5,844 nucleotides of DNA, from the NCBI GenBank assembly GCA_013817115.1, contig JACDDG010000169.1:1-5844 (forward strand), read 5' to 3'. A program made the translations under genes and the position numbers. The stretch comes from Parachlamydiaceae bacterium (GTDB lineage: Bacteria > Chlamydiota > Chlamydiia > Chlamydiales > Parachlamydiaceae). The notes below the pieces were generated by a model. It made no database searches. It had not been told where the DNA came from and saw only the letters and a program-made list of their open reading frames with translations. This document shows positions 1 to 5,737 of this stretch, piece by piece. Position 1 is the first letter of the stretch. Every line of letters starts with the position of its first letter.

Positions 1-2
1 TT

Positions 3-32
3 GATGAATGGCTTGCAGAGGCGTTTAGATAA
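3..32 (+). CDS. possible C-terminal end of an upstream gene (partial)
   Basis: Read from base 3, the left edge gives DEWLAEAFR followed by TAA, which looks like an ordinary amphipathic protein end. Base 1 is also open, to a TAA at 37-39 (LMNGLQRRLDNV), so the frame is not settled. Nine codons cannot identify a product. If real, the gene would run toward the minus-strand gene at 57-719 and stop about 24 bases from its stop codon. A small CCTTA-A-TAAGG inverted repeat lies at 39-49 between the two ends. Confidence 0.25.
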   Translation, partial: DEWLAEAFR

Positions 33-56
33 TGTATAACCTTAATAAGGAAACTG

Positions 57-719
57 CTATGGAAGAGAAACAGAATCACTTACAGAGGGGAAATTCGAAG
101 AATTTCTGACACGCCATCCACCAAGTCTTGGAAGGCCTAGCATAAAGGAGATCGCTTGATCAATTGGGTGTGTTGTAAATCCGATGATTGAGGCTTGTAT
201 TGCAATAGAGGTATAAAAAGCCCCGATCGTAAACAAAGCTATGCGTACTAATATGGAAATGGCTATCAAACTACATTTAAACACCCAATTTTCTATTTTG
301 TTTAACTGTCGAACGTTTAACTTATCAAGAATAACTTTTGAAGATAGAGAGCCCGCTGTGTAGGCAACAAGTGATGTAAAAGAAGGCAGAAAGCTTATGG
401 CCCTAGTTCCTTTCGCAAGGAGCGAAGCCGCAAAGCCAAGTCCAAATGAAGAAAATTTTATTCCTGAAGAACTAAAAAGTGCAAGAATAAATAAATCTAT
501 AAAAGATCCTTTATTTTCTAGTTTTTTGGGGAAACCTCGGGAATTTATTTCCGAGGGATGCGCAGAAAAATTCCATGGAATTATCATTTTGTCTGCAATT
601 GTAGGCAATAGTGGCTTATTTTGAGATTTTAATTCTGTCCACAAAAAGGCTGATGCATTAGTGGAAACGGATCGTAGAGTATTTATTTTAAATTGTCCTA
701 ATATTAGTAGATTGCGCAA
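57..719 (-). CDS. hypothetical membrane protein, start uncertain
   Basis: I do not recognise this protein. It is 220 residues if the TTG at 717-719 is the start. Residues 1-70 are mixed and fairly polar. From about 73 onward hydrophobic stretches appear (about 73-84, 89-102, 108-124, 145-182), separated by short charged links such as KVILDKLNVRQLNKIEN. The end (about 198-220) is Ser/Pro-rich and polar. This pattern suggests a multi-pass membrane protein without an obvious signal peptide or catalytic motif. The start is weak: there is no ATG near the N-terminus and no good Shine-Dalgarno, and the frame stays open upstream to a stop at 771-773. The first in-frame ATG is residue 45 (585-587). 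A 220-codon open frame in AT-rich DNA is unlikely by chance, and its third positions favour A/T. It could be a genuine lineage-specific gene or the 3' part of a decayed one. Confidence 0.6.
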   Translation of the reverse strand: MRNLLILGQFKINTLRSVSTNASAFLWTELKSQNKPLLPTIADKMIIPWNFSAHPSEINSRGFPKKLENKGSFIDLFILALFSSSGIKFSSFGLGFAASLLAKGTRAISFLPSFTSLVAYTAGSLSSKVILDKLNVRQLNKIENWVFKCSLIAISILVRIALFTIGAFYTSIAIQASIIGFTTHPIDQAISFMLGLPRLGGWRVRNSSNFPSVSDSVSLP

Positions 720-830
720 AAAATCTCGAAACAGCGGTTTAACGAAATTATTGCTTGAACTTTTCAGTTTTTAAAATTTATCGCTGAAGTTCTAGATCAG
801 CATAATGCATTGTTTTCTGTAATGCAAGAA

Positions 831-848
831 CGAAATGATTTCATTTCG
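831..848. repeat. short inverted repeat, 8-bp arms
   Basis: CGAAATGA at 831-838 is the exact reverse complement of TCATTTCG at 841-848, with two T bases between. Pairing does not continue outside these arms. No T-run follows on either strand, so it does not look like a terminator. It could be an operator-like site or simple chance in AT-rich DNA. Confidence 0.4.
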
Positions 849-949
849 AAGTTAGAGTTATATCTTTATAAGATAGTTTGAGAAATCCATAAAAAAATTA
901 CAGATTTTGTTTAATAATTTTTATTTTTGGGTTTTTATTAATGTGTTCG

Positions 950-967
950 AATTTGATGCATCAAATT
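950..967. repeat. perfect 18-bp palindrome
   Basis: AATTTGATGCATCAAATT reads identically on both strands, centred between 958 and 959 on ATGCAT. With no spacer it is better suited to binding a symmetric protein dimer than to forming a hairpin. It lies in gene-free DNA about 230 bases upstream of the minus-strand gene start at 719 and about 110 bases left of the GC-rich element, so any regulatory target is unclear. Confidence 0.45.
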
Positions 968-1079
968 TTAAGCGTTTAAAGAGCGTCAAAATTTTTGAAA
1001 AATGTTGTCCAGTTTAATCTCTGCCCCACTAGGATTAACAAGTATTGATGGGCATGCAAGTGCTTCTACGTTATTGATA

Positions 1080-1264
1080 GCTTTCTAGCGCCCCTACCGG
1101 GGCGCACGTTTTGAGACGATCCGAACCCCGGGTTCCGCTATCGCTGCACCTGGGGCTATTAACAGTTCCCCCTGCCGGGGGATAGGTCATAAAATGGTTT
1201 TTCTGGCTTCTCTCCTTAGTTCTCATGAAATATGCTCTATCCCCCGGTAGGAGCGCCAGAAGCC
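1080..1264. repeat. GC-rich REP/BIME-like palindromic element
   Basis: A GC-rich island (100 G+C in 1081-1260) sits in AT-rich surroundings. It contains three local hairpins: GCGCCCC/GGGGCGC at 1088-1094 and 1099-1105 with loop TACC; CCCCGGGT/ACCTGGGG at 1126-1133 and 1148-1155 with one G-T pair; and TCCCCC/GGGGGA at 1167-1172 and 1177-1182 with loop TGCC. Two long-range pairings overlap these. The ends 1083-1102 and 1242-1261 are inverted copies matching at 18 of 20 positions, and CCGGGGGATAG (1175-1185) is the exact complement of 1237-1247. Hairpins of the CCCGGGTTCCGCT...CACCTGGGG kind are familiar from repetitive extragenic palindromes in other bacteria, so a dispersed repeat is the leading explanation. 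A 65-codon minus-strand frame (1071-1268) spans the whole element; its Pro/Gly/Arg/Cys-rich translation follows the palindromes and is probably not a protein. A structured RNA is the alternative. Confidence 0.65.
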
Positions 1265-1310
1265 ACAAGTAACGCAGGAGCTATTTTAAAGTATCTACAA
1301 ATTTTTTTTT

Positions 1311-1342
1311 AAGCAGGCGAGACTCCGCCCCTGGGCTTTTTT
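1311..1342 (+). terminator. weak terminator-like hairpin, plus-strand orientation
   Basis: AAG at 1311-1313 and CAGGCG at 1314-1319 can pair, with two 2-base bulges, to CG (1326-1327), CCTG (1330-1333) and CTT (1336-1338). T bases continue to 1342. This arrangement fits rightward transcription and could end a transcript from the GC-rich element at 1080-1264. For der, which ends just to the right on the minus strand, the same hairpin is followed by A bases rather than a U-tract, so it is not a standard terminator for that gene. The bulged stem makes the call weak. Confidence 0.3.
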
Positions 1343-1348
1343 ATCCGT

Positions 1349-1374
1349 CTATTCATCTTCCCTATTCATCTTCC
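1349..1374. repeat. 13-bp perfect tandem duplication across the der stop
   Basis: CTATTCATCTTCC occurs twice without a gap, at 1349-1361 and 1362-1374. On the minus strand this is GGAAGATGAATAG repeated; the first copy encodes the last Asp-Glu of Der and its TAG, and the second follows the stop. Protein length is unchanged. It looks like a recent slippage duplication in a purine-rich acidic-codon tract. Confidence 0.8.
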
Positions 1375-2867
1375 TCTTCAGAAAATGCTAAATCTGCAAA
1401 TTCATCTTCACCTTCGTGGTCGTCATATTCATCGCCGTCTTCATCAAAAATCTCATTCGTGTCTTCAACGACTTTTTTCGCATCTCTAGGATCACGTCTT
1501 GCTGGGCCTTCTAAACCTGGGTCTTGTTCATGGTGGCGCTCTTTTTCATTCTTTTGTTTGAGCTTGCCTTTCATCTGGATAATAATCGGTACACCTGTAA
1601 AGCCATAGACTTCTCTAAACTGGTTATAGATGTACTTCTTATAACTTTCTGCCATTAATAGCGGAGAGTTTACAAACAAAATAAATTTAGGGGGCTGAAC
1701 TGCCACTTGCGCCATGTAGTAAATACGGAGCCTTCTGCCTTTAAGCATCGGTGGGTGATTTCTCTGCATTGCATCGGCAATAAATTTGTTGAGCTGATGC
1801 GTTGTAATTCTCATCTGAGAATCCGCATGAACTTTGTTAACAATTTCAAAAATTCTATCGACATTTCGGCCTGTTTTAGCAGACATAAATAATTTAGGGC
1901 AATGCTTAAGGAAGTTTATCTCATCTTCAATTCCTTTTAGGCAATGCTCCATTCGGAAACCTTTAACTAAATCCCATTTATTGAAAAGTAGAATACACCC
2001 CTTACCGGCAGCTTCAATATCGTTAGCGATTTTTTTCTCCTGTGCAGTCATCCCTTGCTGAGCATCGAGCATAAGCAAACAAATATCCGCACGTTCGATA
2101 GCACGTTCTGTACGTATAGCAGCAAATTTATCCACTACCTCATGTTCGGCATGCTTGCGCCGAATTCCCGCAGTGTCAATTAAGGTGTAGTCCGTGCCAT
2201 CAAGCGAAAATGGAATGTCGATACTGTCTCTAGTCGTTCCCGGAATGGTGCTAACGATACATCTTTCATCATCTAAAAGGTAATTCACTAAAGAAGATTT
2301 GCCGACATTTGGTCTACCCACAATCGAGATCTTAATTGTATTATCTGCAGGTCCTACAAGTCCGGTAGGATCAAAGCCGGTAAAGGCTGCTTCAAGAAGT
2401 TCTGCGATATGCCAACTTTGAGTGGCAGAAACAGCGACCATCGGCGAGATGCCTAATTGCTGGAATTGGTACATTAAATGTTCTTTAGAGAATTCATCTA
2501 CTTTGTTTACTGCGAGTGCGATGGGCTTTTTCGTTTTCATAAGAATGCGTGCAATTTCGATGTCAAGAAGAGTGACCCCAGTCGTGGAATCGACAACCAT
2601 AATCAAGATATCTGCTTCTTCGATGGCAATTTCAGCTTGGCGTTTTATCTCTTCGTTAAAGAGAGCTTTAGAATGTGCATTGATACCACCTGTATCGATA
2701 ACTTCGAAGGGGAGGCCAAAGAGATCTGCCTTGGCATAAAGTCGATCGCGCGTAATTCCCTCAGCTTCATCAACGATCGCGATATTTCTTTTACAGATTC
2801 GATTGAATAGTGCTGACTTACCTACATTGGGACGGCCGACAATGGCTAATTTTGGCAATTTTGACAT
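1362..2867 (-). CDS. der: ribosome assembly GTPase Der (EngA)
   Basis: Der is a cytoplasmic GTPase needed for maturation of the 50S ribosomal subunit and is unique in having two GTPase domains in tandem. In this 501-residue reading, domain 1 has GRPNVGKS (11-18), the switch TRD (39-41), DTGG (58-61), NKVD (121-124) and SAT (147-149). Domain 2 has GRPNVGKS (184-191), TTRDS (211-215), DTAG (231-234), NKWD (296-299) and SAK (329-331). A KH-like domain covers about 355-435. The family is usually about 440-490 residues; the excess is a basic linker (about 436-465) and a Glu/Asp-rich tail (about 470-501). The ATG at 2865-2867 (MSKLPKLAIVG) starts just before the first P-loop, as in other Der proteins. 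The frame stays open to 2966, and Met at 2946-2948 has AGGA 9 bases upstream, but the extra 27-33 residues do not resemble the family and would overlap the promoter region. No Shine-Dalgarno precedes the chosen ATG. Confidence 0.96.
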   Translation of the reverse strand: MSKLPKLAIVGRPNVGKSALFNRICKRNIAIVDEAEGITRDRLYAKADLFGLPFEVIDTGGINAHSKALFNEEIKRQAEIAIEEADILIMVVDSTTGVTLLDIEIARILMKTKKPIALAVNKVDEFSKEHLMYQFQQLGISPMVAVSATQSWHIAELLEAAFTGFDPTGLVGPADNTIKISIVGRPNVGKSSLVNYLLDDERCIVSTIPGTTRDSIDIPFSLDGTDYTLIDTAGIRRKHAEHEVVDKFAAIRTERAIERADICLLMLDAQQGMTAQEKKIANDIEAAGKGCILLFNKWDLVKGFRMEHCLKGIEDEINFLKHCPKLFMSAKTGRNVDRIFEIVNKVHADSQMRITTHQLNKFIADAMQRNHPPMLKGRRLRIYYMAQVAVQPPKFILFVNSPLLMAESYKKYIYNQFREVYGFTGVPIIIQMKGKLKQKNEKERHHEQDPGLEGPARRDPRDAKKVVEDTNEIFDEDGDEYDDHEGEDEFADLAFSEEEDE

Positions 2868-2879
2868 GGAACGATTGCT

Positions 2880-2908
2880 TTGATTAATGGTTTCTTTCTT
2901 GCTAAATA
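2880..2908 (+). promoter_or_regulatory. candidate promoter for the SulP gene
   Basis: TTGATT (2880-2885) and TAAATA (2903-2908) are 17 bases apart and resemble sigma-70 -35 and -10 boxes. Transcription would start near 2915, about 60 bases before the ATG at 2974. This supports 2974 over the ATG at 2887, which would lie upstream of the RNA start. Chance matches are common in AT-rich DNA. Confidence 0.35.
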
Positions 2909-2919
2909 ATGGTAAAACC

Positions 2920-2948
2920 AGCATAATATATTTAGACGTTATTGTCAT
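2920..2948 (-). promoter_or_regulatory. candidate promoter for der
   Basis: On the minus strand ATGACA (complement of 2943-2948) and TATGCT (complement of 2920-2925) are 17 bases apart. Transcription would start near 2912 and run into der at 2867. If correct, the longer der starts at 2948 or 2966 would lie outside the transcript. It sits beside the candidate promoter of the divergent transporter gene, so the two RNA starts would be only a few bases apart. Confidence 0.35.
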
Positions 2949-2973
2949 TATCTTTTTTCCTAGCATAATAATT

Positions 2974-4872
2974 ATGAACAGTAAAAGCTACTCCTCGGAT
3001 GAAATTTCGGTTCTCCCTTTTATGAAGGAAGCTGCCAACTACAACTGGGAGAAGTTGCGCAAAGATTTTCCTGCAGCCTTTGCTGTGGCTTTGCTAACTT
3101 TGCCGCAAGTGATGGGTTTCTCTGTTCTTGTAGGTTTACCTCTTTTTTGTGGGCTTTTTGCTGCCATTTATTCTGCGGCAATCGCCGCTCTTTTCGGATC
3201 ATCTAGACATATAGTTGTCGGTCCTAGCAATGCGATGGCAATCTTAGTGCAATCCGGTGCCGCTCAAATTTTGTTTACTCACTATCGTGATCTCTCCGGT
3301 CCAGAAAGAGAATTTGCAGCGTTGCAGATTATTACCCTTTTAAGTTTTTTAATTGGGATTTTTCAAATTTTAGTTGCAGTTTGTAAATTAGGAAGGTTGA
3401 CTCAGTTTGTAAGTCATTCCGTCATTGTCGGGTACATGGCTGGAACTTCCATCGCAATAGTTATTAGCCAACTTTTTGCGCTATTTGGGATTACTCGTAT
3501 GACAGGAGTAAGTTCTTTCTTCGAAAGAGGTATATACTTTTTCACTCATCTTCACGACATCTATTGGCCAACCGCAACAATCGGCATTTCCAGCCTAGTG
3601 CTTATTATCGCATTACAAAAAATTGATAAACGGATACCAGCCTCTTTGATCGCTTTTGCATTAGCCGGAGCAGTTGTGCATTATTTCGGTTTAAATGACT
3701 ATGATATTATGGCAATCGATGATTCAAGACGAACTTTATTAGTGGGTGACATAGCAACAACTTTTGAAGTTGTTCCTTTGTTGCAATGGCCGTTTTTTGA
3801 TTTAACCATTATCAATGCTGCTTTGCCCATCGCTTTTGCGGTTGCCATTGTAAGTATTATGGAAAGCATTTCTGTTGCTAAATCGATAGCTGCAAGCACA
3901 GGGCAACGTCTTTCTGTCAATCAAGACACTTTTGGCCTCGGACTTGGAAATCTTTTGGGTTCTTTTTTTGCAGGAATTCCTATTTCCGGAAGTGCCTCTA
4001 GAAGTACTTTAAACTATAGTTACGGAGCTCAGACCCGCTTTGCAGCAATTTTAAGCGCAGCCCTGATTGCTTCCATTTTATTTTTCTTTGGTCCGCTAGT
4101 TGCCTTGATTCCACTTGCCTCATTGGCAGGTCTTTTGCTTTACAACGTGAAGAGTATTGTTGACCCCAAGCAATTTTTTTTATGTGCTAAAGCTACTGGT
4201 TCAGATGCTTTCGTTTTATGGCTGACAACAATTTCGTGTATATTCTTTAGCCTGGATGTAGCATTTTATATTGGAATTGTTGTTTCAATTACGCTTTATC
4301 TCAAAAAAGCTGCTATTCCACAGCTTAAAGAATACGAGATCGATGAATTCGGTGAGTTGCATAGTCTCGATCCGACTCATCCGCATACGAATCGACAAAT
4401 CCGAGTGATCAAAGTTGAAGGTGAATTATTTTTTGGTGCAGCGGACCTTTTTCAAACAACATTAAAATCGATTGCTGAAGATGATACTAACACGCGCATA
4501 ATCATGTTACAGTTGAAAAATGCCCGTGATATTGACGCTACAGCTTGCCTTGCTCTTCAGCAACTCTATGCATATCTTAAAGGATCGGGAAGGCATTTGA
4601 TTGCCTGCGGGCTGACCTGGCAGATTTGGGAAGTGTTGAGTGACTCAGGTACAGTTGAAGCCATTGGCAAGGAAAACCTATTCGTCTTCGATGAGCGTCA
4701 TCCTCATGATTACATGCATAAGGCCTTGATCCATGCTAAACGTTTGATTGAAGAGGATTCTCCTAAGGAATTGGAGCCACTTGGTGAATTGCATCTTGAT
4801 GAAATTCCAGAAAATCTTGTCGAAATTGAAGCAGCTTCAGATGAAAAACTTGCCCCTCAGGAAGGTTCTTGA
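2974..4872 (+). CDS. SulP-family anion transporter with STAS domain
   Basis: This 632-residue inner-membrane protein belongs to the SulP/SLC26 family, which moves sulfate, bicarbonate or dicarboxylates, often with H+ or Na+. The membrane domain covers about 32-445. It starts with the typical block AVALLTLPQVMGFSVLVGLP (37-56), GLFAAIYSAAIAALFGSS (60-77) and VVGPSNAMAIL (81-91). Later come MESISVAKSIA (296-306), GNLLGSFFAGIPISGSASRS (325-344) and PLASLAGLLLYN (380-391). The STAS domain lies about 475-590, with VIKVEGELFFGAA (478-490) and RDIDATACLAL (518-528). Ala522 occupies the position of the phosphorylated Ser in SpoIIAA, as is common in transporters. The last about 40 residues are acidic. 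The ATG at 2974 gives MNSKSY; the frame is open from 2887, but the extra 29 residues lack family character. No Shine-Dalgarno is visible at either start. Substrate cannot be told from sequence, and no sulfate-assimilation gene or carbonic anhydrase is adjacent. Confidence 0.93.
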   Translation: MNSKSYSSDEISVLPFMKEAANYNWEKLRKDFPAAFAVALLTLPQVMGFSVLVGLPLFCGLFAAIYSAAIAALFGSSRHIVVGPSNAMAILVQSGAAQILFTHYRDLSGPEREFAALQIITLLSFLIGIFQILVAVCKLGRLTQFVSHSVIVGYMAGTSIAIVISQLFALFGITRMTGVSSFFERGIYFFTHLHDIYWPTATIGISSLVLIIALQKIDKRIPASLIAFALAGAVVHYFGLNDYDIMAIDDSRRTLLVGDIATTFEVVPLLQWPFFDLTIINAALPIAFAVAIVSIMESISVAKSIAASTGQRLSVNQDTFGLGLGNLLGSFFAGIPISGSASRSTLNYSYGAQTRFAAILSAALIASILFFFGPLVALIPLASLAGLLLYNVKSIVDPKQFFLCAKATGSDAFVLWLTTISCIFFSLDVAFYIGIVVSITLYLKKAAIPQLKEYEIDEFGELHSLDPTHPHTNRQIRVIKVEGELFFGAADLFQTTLKSIAEDDTNTRIIMLQLKNARDIDATACLALQQLYAYLKGSGRHLIACGLTWQIWEVLSDSGTVEAIGKENLFVFDERHPHDYMHKALIHAKRLIEEDSPKELEPLGELHLDEIPENLVEIEAASDEKLAPQEGS

Positions 4873-4942
4873 ATAAGATACGTACTATGCTTTTTGCCGG
4901 TAGCCAGAAGTGGACTTGCCGTTCCACAATTATCAATAAGCT

Positions 4943-5575
4943 TTAAAGGATAATTCTGACAGGGTTGTGGTTAGGTTCATAGTATTCATTAACGTAACTA
5001 GCATTAACCAATTTCAGTCCTGAAGAAGCCACTTCTATTCCATATCCCTCGTGAATATGCCCGAAAAGGTGAAGTTTAAGTTTTGGCATTTTAAGAACTT
5101 TACTCTTGAGGGAAGAGCTGCCGACTCTAACGCGGCGCGAAGTTTCATCAAGAATACCTTCTGGAGGGCTGTGAGTAATAAGAATGTCGATGTCATCAGG
5201 GATAAGATCAATTTTTTCCAACATTTGCGTTTCAAAGTCGAAACCAAAAGCCTTACAGACTGGATTTTGGCCTAGAAAATTTCTAGTCCAAGGAGCACCC
5301 CAAATTATGAGGCCTTCAAATTCTGTTTCGGTGTCGCATAGATAAACAGCATCTTCGAAGTATTCTTGCGGGTTTGAGAGGTGTTGAATGAAGTTGTCGT
5401 GATTACCTGCAACAACTATTTTTTTGCTGTAGTCTTGTGATTTTAACCATTTTTTAAATTCTTCGTATTGAGAAGGTTCATCTCGAGCAGTCAAATCGCC
5501 GGCTATTAGGAGAAGGTCCCCTCCTTGAAGCTTCGGGAAGTAGCCATGTAAATCGCTAATGCAATCAATGATCAT
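4943..5575 (-). CDS. calcineurin-like metallophosphoesterase, MPPED type
   Basis: This 210-residue cytoplasmic protein has the full set of two-metal phosphoesterase motifs: SDLHG (Asp8, His10), GDLT (Asp27), GNHDN (Asn58, His59), THSPP (His135) and GHIHEGYG (His173, His175). Such enzymes hydrolyse phosphomono- or diesters using Mn2+ or Fe. The block THSPPEGILD followed by HLFGHIHEGYG resembles the MPPED1/MPPED2 group known from animals. There, mammalian members carry Gly in place of the first His of GHIH; here the His is kept, predicting a fully active site. The natural substrate is unknown; cyclic nucleotides are one possibility. The ATG at 5573-5575 starts directly before the first metal motif and has AAGG 5 bases upstream. 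The gene ends 70 bases from the convergent SulP gene and is not in an operon with it. A palindromic element lies 26 bases upstream of the start codon. Confidence 0.9.
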   Translation of the reverse strand: MIIDCISDLHGYFPKLQGGDLLLIAGDLTARDEPSQYEEFKKWLKSQDYSKKIVVAGNHDNFIQHLSNPQEYFEDAVYLCDTETEFEGLIIWGAPWTRNFLGQNPVCKAFGFDFETQMLEKIDLIPDDIDILITHSPPEGILDETSRRVRVGSSSLKSKVLKMPKLKLHLFGHIHEGYGIEVASSGLKLVNASYVNEYYEPNHNPVRIIL

Positions 5576-5580
5576 TTTGA

Positions 5581-5584
5581 CCTT
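5581..5584 (-). promoter_or_regulatory. ribosome binding site of the metallophosphoesterase
   Basis: AAGG on the minus strand lies 5 bases before the ATG at 5573-5575 in an otherwise A/T-only leader. It is the only good Shine-Dalgarno match in front of any chosen start in this window, and it fixes the start of the gene. Confidence 0.6.
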
Positions 5585-5600
5585 AAGATTTATTTTTATT

Positions 5601-5737
5601 TTATACCGAAGAGCGTTCCAATTTTGGTTTTTGGCAAAGAGAAAGCTCCCGCGATTAATCGATCAAAAACGACCCCATATTATAATATTGGGTCGTTTTG
5701 ATCGCTTAATCCAAAATTTGAACGCTCTTCGGTGTAA
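5601..5737. mobile_element. MITE-like palindromic element, 137 bp
   Basis: The outer arms 5601-5627 and 5711-5737 are inverted copies over 27 bases with one mismatch and one G-T pair (core ACCGAAGAGCG/CGCTCTTCGGT). Directly inside the right arm, 5683-5710 pairs with 5654-5682 around the perfect palindrome ATATTATAATAT (5677-5688), with only two mismatches and one extra A. The whole element therefore folds into one long hairpin, interrupted by 26 unpaired bases (5628-5653) on the left side only. It has no coding capacity. Length, terminal inverted repeats and intergenic position fit a non-autonomous miniature transposable element. No clear target-site duplication is visible, and no matching transposase or second copy is in the window, so mobility is inferred. 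A large structured leader or bidirectional regulatory hairpin is the alternative. Confidence 0.6.

Larger units (their letters stand above)
720..1078. other. AT-rich intergenic region without a recognisable gene
   Basis: No open frame of convincing length lies here on either strand, and no tRNA or other RNA fold is recognisable. The stretch is very AT-rich (13 G+C in the 60 bases 901-960) with several T and A runs. It contains two short palindromes listed separately and a 6-bp inverted repeat, TGCATT at 806-811 with AATGCA at 821-826. It may include the promoter and true 5' end of the minus-strand gene to its left, but no clear -35/-10 pair was found for it. Confidence 0.6.

Noticed and set aside
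397..624. 75-codon plus-strand frame with a plausible polar translation
   Set aside because: It is antisense to the longer minus-strand frame at 57-719 and matches no family I recognise. Two overlapping genes are less likely than one 220-codon gene.
1057..1270. CAAGT on both sides of the GC-rich element as a target-site duplication
   Set aside because: Five bases at unequal distances from the inverted ends (1057-1061 and 1266-1270) are expected by chance.
2422..2810. Overlapping plus-strand frames of 105 and 110 codons inside der
   Set aside because: They lie opposite the highly conserved GTPase domain of der, and their translations show no domain of their own.
3020..3920. Minus-strand frames inside the SulP gene
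   Set aside because: They are antisense to conserved transporter segments, short, and without start signals.
4910..4927. GTGGA/TCCAC hairpin between the SulP and phosphoesterase genes as a bidirectional terminator
   Set aside because: The stem is only 5-6 bp and no T-run follows on either strand, so a factor-independent terminator is not supported.
5051..5275. Frames of about 70 codons on both strands inside the metallophosphoesterase gene
   Set aside because: The catalytic motifs of the main minus-strand frame span this stretch, so the others are shadows.
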